Below, one piece after another: positions 62,140 to 64,000 of a stretch of DNA of 64,000 nt (its first letter is position 1; every line of letters starts with the position of its first letter). Both the position numbers and the translations under genes were made by a program. Under the pieces are notes generated by a model. It was not told the DNA's origin and made no database searches. It worked only from the letters and a program-made list of their open reading frames with translations. This DNA comes from Acidovorax temperans (GTDB lineage: Bacteria; Pseudomonadota; Gammaproteobacteria; Burkholderiales; Burkholderiaceae_C): the NCBI RefSeq assembly GCF_006716905.1, contig NZ_VFPV01000004.1:62001-126000 (forward strand), read 5' to 3'.

Positions 62140-62406
62140 ATGGCTTCCTTCCTCTCCTTTCTCATCGGTGAGAAGAAAAAAACCGCCAGCGTTGCCAAAG
62201 AGCGTCTGCAGATCATCCTGGCGCACGAGCGCAATGGCCGCAGCGCCGCCGAGCCCGACTACCTGCCCGCCCTGCAGCGCGAACTGGTCGCCGTCATCTC
62301 CAAGTACGTCAAGATCAACCCCGAAGACCTCAAGGTGCAACTGGAGCGCCAGGACAACCTGGAAGTGCTCGAAGTGAAGATTGAGTTGCCCGACACCGTG
62401 CGCTGA
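62140..62406 (+). CDS. minE: Cell-division topological factor MinE
   Basis: An 88-residue MinE that stimulates MinD and restricts MinC to the poles. [20 protein letters not shown] is the anti-MinCD helix, and the rest is the dimer domain. It starts three bases after minD, completing the minCDE operon. A strong terminator follows at 62431-62468. Confidence 0.96.
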   Translation: MASFLSFLIGEKKKTASVAKERLQIILAHERNGRSAAEPDYLPALQRELVAVISKYVKINPEDLKVQLERQDNLEVLEVKIELPDTVR

Positions 62407-62430
62407 ACGCCGAACCCCGTCAGGCTCCAG

Positions 62431-62468
62431 GCCCGCCCCGCAGCCCTGCGGCGCGGGCTTTTTTTTGC
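62431..62468 (+). terminator. Intrinsic terminator of minCDE
   Basis: GCCCGCCCCGCAG pairs with CTGCGGCGCGGGC around CC, followed by eight T. Confidence 0.9.
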
Positions 62469-62619
62469 CCGTACTGCTGGGCTTGATCGCCAGCGCCCTG
62501 ACCGAGCCCGACTTTTTTGCGCTTGACGGAGGCTGCGGGTTTCGCAGAATCCCTGCGCCTGGGTATTGAAGCTGGCAAGCTTCGACCAGAAGCGCCTTTC
62601 ACAACACGTTCGATACCCC

Positions 62620-63120
62620 ATGACCATTCCGCGTTGCTCTCCCCAATGGTTCGCTGGCTACGACAAACAATGCGCGTGGCTGAAGTACGGTGCCGATCCT
62701 GATTGGATATTGAGCCTTGTTCGCTGCTGGGACACCCCTGGTATCGAACTCGCCATCAGAGTTTCAGATGCCGCGGCCACAAATCTGGACATTCCCGGAT
62801 ATGCCCCGTTCTCCATGGAGGCGGGTCTGAGCGATTCCATGGCGGTGATCAATGGCGTTGGAATGCTGGAACAACATCCACGGCGTAAAGTGGTTTTTCG
62901 GGCCGGAAACATGGACTTTGACGATCCATATTCTCTGTTTCTTGTGCGCCGATGGCTGGCCACTGCAAGACCCCCGGTCACCATTCATGTCGGGCAACTG
63001 GCTCTGTCATTTCCAGCCGATTCGTCCGCATTGAACGCGCTTTCGGTTCTCGCAACCAAGCAACGGCATTTCGAGAATGCAGTGCTCAGCAACCCTGTTT
63101 ATGTTCCAGATGGAGCCTGA
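62620..63120 (+). CDS. Hypothetical protein
   Basis: A 166-residue protein, mostly soluble, with no signal peptide. MTIPRCSPQWFAGYDKQCAW starts the frame; a TTG at 62566 is a longer alternative. Base use is less GC-rich than minCDE. KVVFRAGNMDFDDPYSLFLV is the most distinctive segment. I recognise no family. It stands beyond the minCDE terminator with another unknown gene behind it. Confidence 0.5.
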   Translation: MTIPRCSPQWFAGYDKQCAWLKYGADPDWILSLVRCWDTPGIELAIRVSDAAATNLDIPGYAPFSMEAGLSDSMAVINGVGMLEQHPRRKVVFRAGNMDFDDPYSLFLVRRWLATARPPVTIHVGQLALSFPADSSALNALSVLATKQRHFENAVLSNPVYVPDGA

Positions 63121-63189
63121 AATTTCATCCAAACCCACCCGTCTGCCACTGGCGGCCCGCATGGGTGGTTAGGTCAAGAGGACTTCCGC

Positions 63190-63942
63190 ATGACAAGTTC
63201 GAAGACAGAGATTCTTGAGCAGTTCATCGAAGATGGATCTCTCCATTACCCAAGGGGTGATCAAGGCTCCTATTTCCCGAGCAACCACCACAGAATCACA
63301 CCACTGGTGGCACAAGCCTCCAAACTATTGCCACGGGATAGGCGCGTCGATTTGTATTTCCACTTGCTGCGCTTGAACCATTACCCCCTGGTGAAGTCAG
63401 CCGCCGAATTCGACGTCGTGCTGGAAGCCTATGCGCGTCTCAAGCCATGGTTCCAACGCGGCTACCCCTATTGCTCCATGCCAAGGCCGATGGGACTCTT
63501 TCTCTTTGGCTCGGATGATCACGGCGAGCTTGCTGGAGAACCGTGGATCACCTATGAGTCGCAATCGGAACCTCTGAAGTTCTGGAGGTATGCGAACTCC
63601 TTTTCGCATATGCCGGGCATGCTCAAGAAGCAACAGAAGTTTCTGCAGCTCAGCGGCGATTCGGCCCTTCTCGATCGAGTGACGAAGACGCTTCTTCGCA
63701 TCCATCTCGCAGACGACCTGACCTCCAGTACCTGTCTTTGGTTTTGGTCATTCGTCCTGCTTGCGGTTCAGGGAAAAGGCTCCGGTCAAATGGTCGTTGA
63801 ATGGTTGCTTCAAGCCGAATGCCCCCCATCCGAGCGAGCTTTCTTTGTGGATAACCTGGCGCGTTACCTGCGCACGTCATCCCGAGAAGACCTGCTTTTG
63901 CAGTTCCAGGGTGCGCTCCACACCAGCGCAAATGAGGCCTAG
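63190..63942 (+). CDS. Hypothetical protein
   Basis: A 250-residue soluble protein, no signal peptide, moderately acidic, with helix-rich segments (LLRLNHYPLVKSAAEFDVVL, LDRVTKTLLRIHLADDL). GSDDHGELAGEPW and WFWSFVLLAVQGKGSGQMV are distinctive. I recognise no family. It follows the previous unknown gene by 69 bases on the same strand and may form a pair with it. The stop TAG lies at 63940-63942. Confidence 0.5.
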   Translation: MTSSKTEILEQFIEDGSLHYPRGDQGSYFPSNHHRITPLVAQASKLLPRDRRVDLYFHLLRLNHYPLVKSAAEFDVVLEAYARLKPWFQRGYPYCSMPRPMGLFLFGSDDHGELAGEPWITYESQSEPLKFWRYANSFSHMPGMLKKQQKFLQLSGDSALLDRVTKTLLRIHLADDLTSSTCLWFWSFVLLAVQGKGSGQMVVEWLLQAECPPSERAFFVDNLARYLRTSSREDLLLQFQGALHTSANEA

Positions 63943-64000
63943 CACGGCGCTCATCTTTGCTTCCTACAGTCACGGGGGGCGGCGCGATGGAGCCGCGCAG

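Overview
The window looks like chromosomal DNA of a GC-rich betaproteobacterium of the family Comamonadaceae, most likely Acidovorax or a close relative. I infer this from the gene families (catechol branch of the beta-ketoadipate pathway, orphan periplasmic binding proteins, a DUF4148 protein) and from the interspersed repeats; no search could be run. Nearly all the DNA is ordinary coding sequence. The accessory signal lies in repeats, two insertion sequences and several gene remnants.

Layout. 1-2.2 kb: end of an LpoB-like gene, a CsgG/LpoB-like exported protein and a lipoprotein hydrolase. 2.2-11.9 kb: a cobalamin riboswitch followed by eleven tightly packed genes for the oxygen-independent corrin pathway (cbiF, cbiX, cbiC, cbiD, cbiET, cbiL, a split cbiG, a CbiM-like permease, cbiH, a 2Fe-2S ferredoxin). 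12-20.3 kb: flavin reductase, EamA transporter, a GAF-GAF-GGDEF-EAL protein, an AraC regulator divergent from an MFS transporter, and a Sel1-repeat protein. 20.5-28.3 kb: a hydrolase, then a four-gene DNA-repair operon on the minus strand (MBL-fold exonuclease, ATP-dependent ligase, Lhr-like helicase, PdeM-type phosphoesterase). 28.5-37.7 kb: transporters, a diguanylate cyclase, an FAD oxidase, an EF-hand protein, PduO-type cobalamin adenosyltransferase, SDR and outer-membrane-protein remnants, a DUF4148 protein and a thioesterase. 38-42 kb: two convergent LivJ-like binding proteins and an IS110 element. 42-48.4 kb: catechol degradation (catR-like regulator divergent from catB, catA, a truncated transporter, pcaD, a CoA-transferase). 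48.5-57.2 kb: uracil permease, a frameshifted zinc-ribbon gene, a Ubi-type monooxygenase, an M48 lipoprotein protease, acetoacetyl-CoA synthetase and a PssA-like enzyme. 57.2-58.5 kb: an IS630 element nested inside a small ISL3-like MITE. 58.5-64 kb: EamA transporter, voltage-gated ion channel, minCDE, and two unrecognised genes.

How the genes work together. The riboswitch operon inserts cobalt into sirohydrochlorin (CbiX), methylates and contracts the ring, and rearranges it to cobyrinate. The distant PduO adenosyltransferase would act on the product. Precorrin-6A reductase, SUMT, amidation and nucleotide-loop genes are not in the window. CatA opens catechol, CatB makes muconolactone and PcaD hydrolyses the enol-lactone; the muconolactone isomerase (CatC) is absent here.

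The most unusual content is a layered set of structured repeats. There are two ~290 bp elements whose long terminal stems and an internal stem show paired compensatory base changes. A hairpin module appears to be shared by four elements. A ~50 bp palindromic repeat occurs nine times, twice inside open reading frames (the Lhr-like helicase and acetoacetyl-CoA synthetase). In each of those two proteins a second, different repeat also lies in frame, so four repeat-derived segments appear to be translated.
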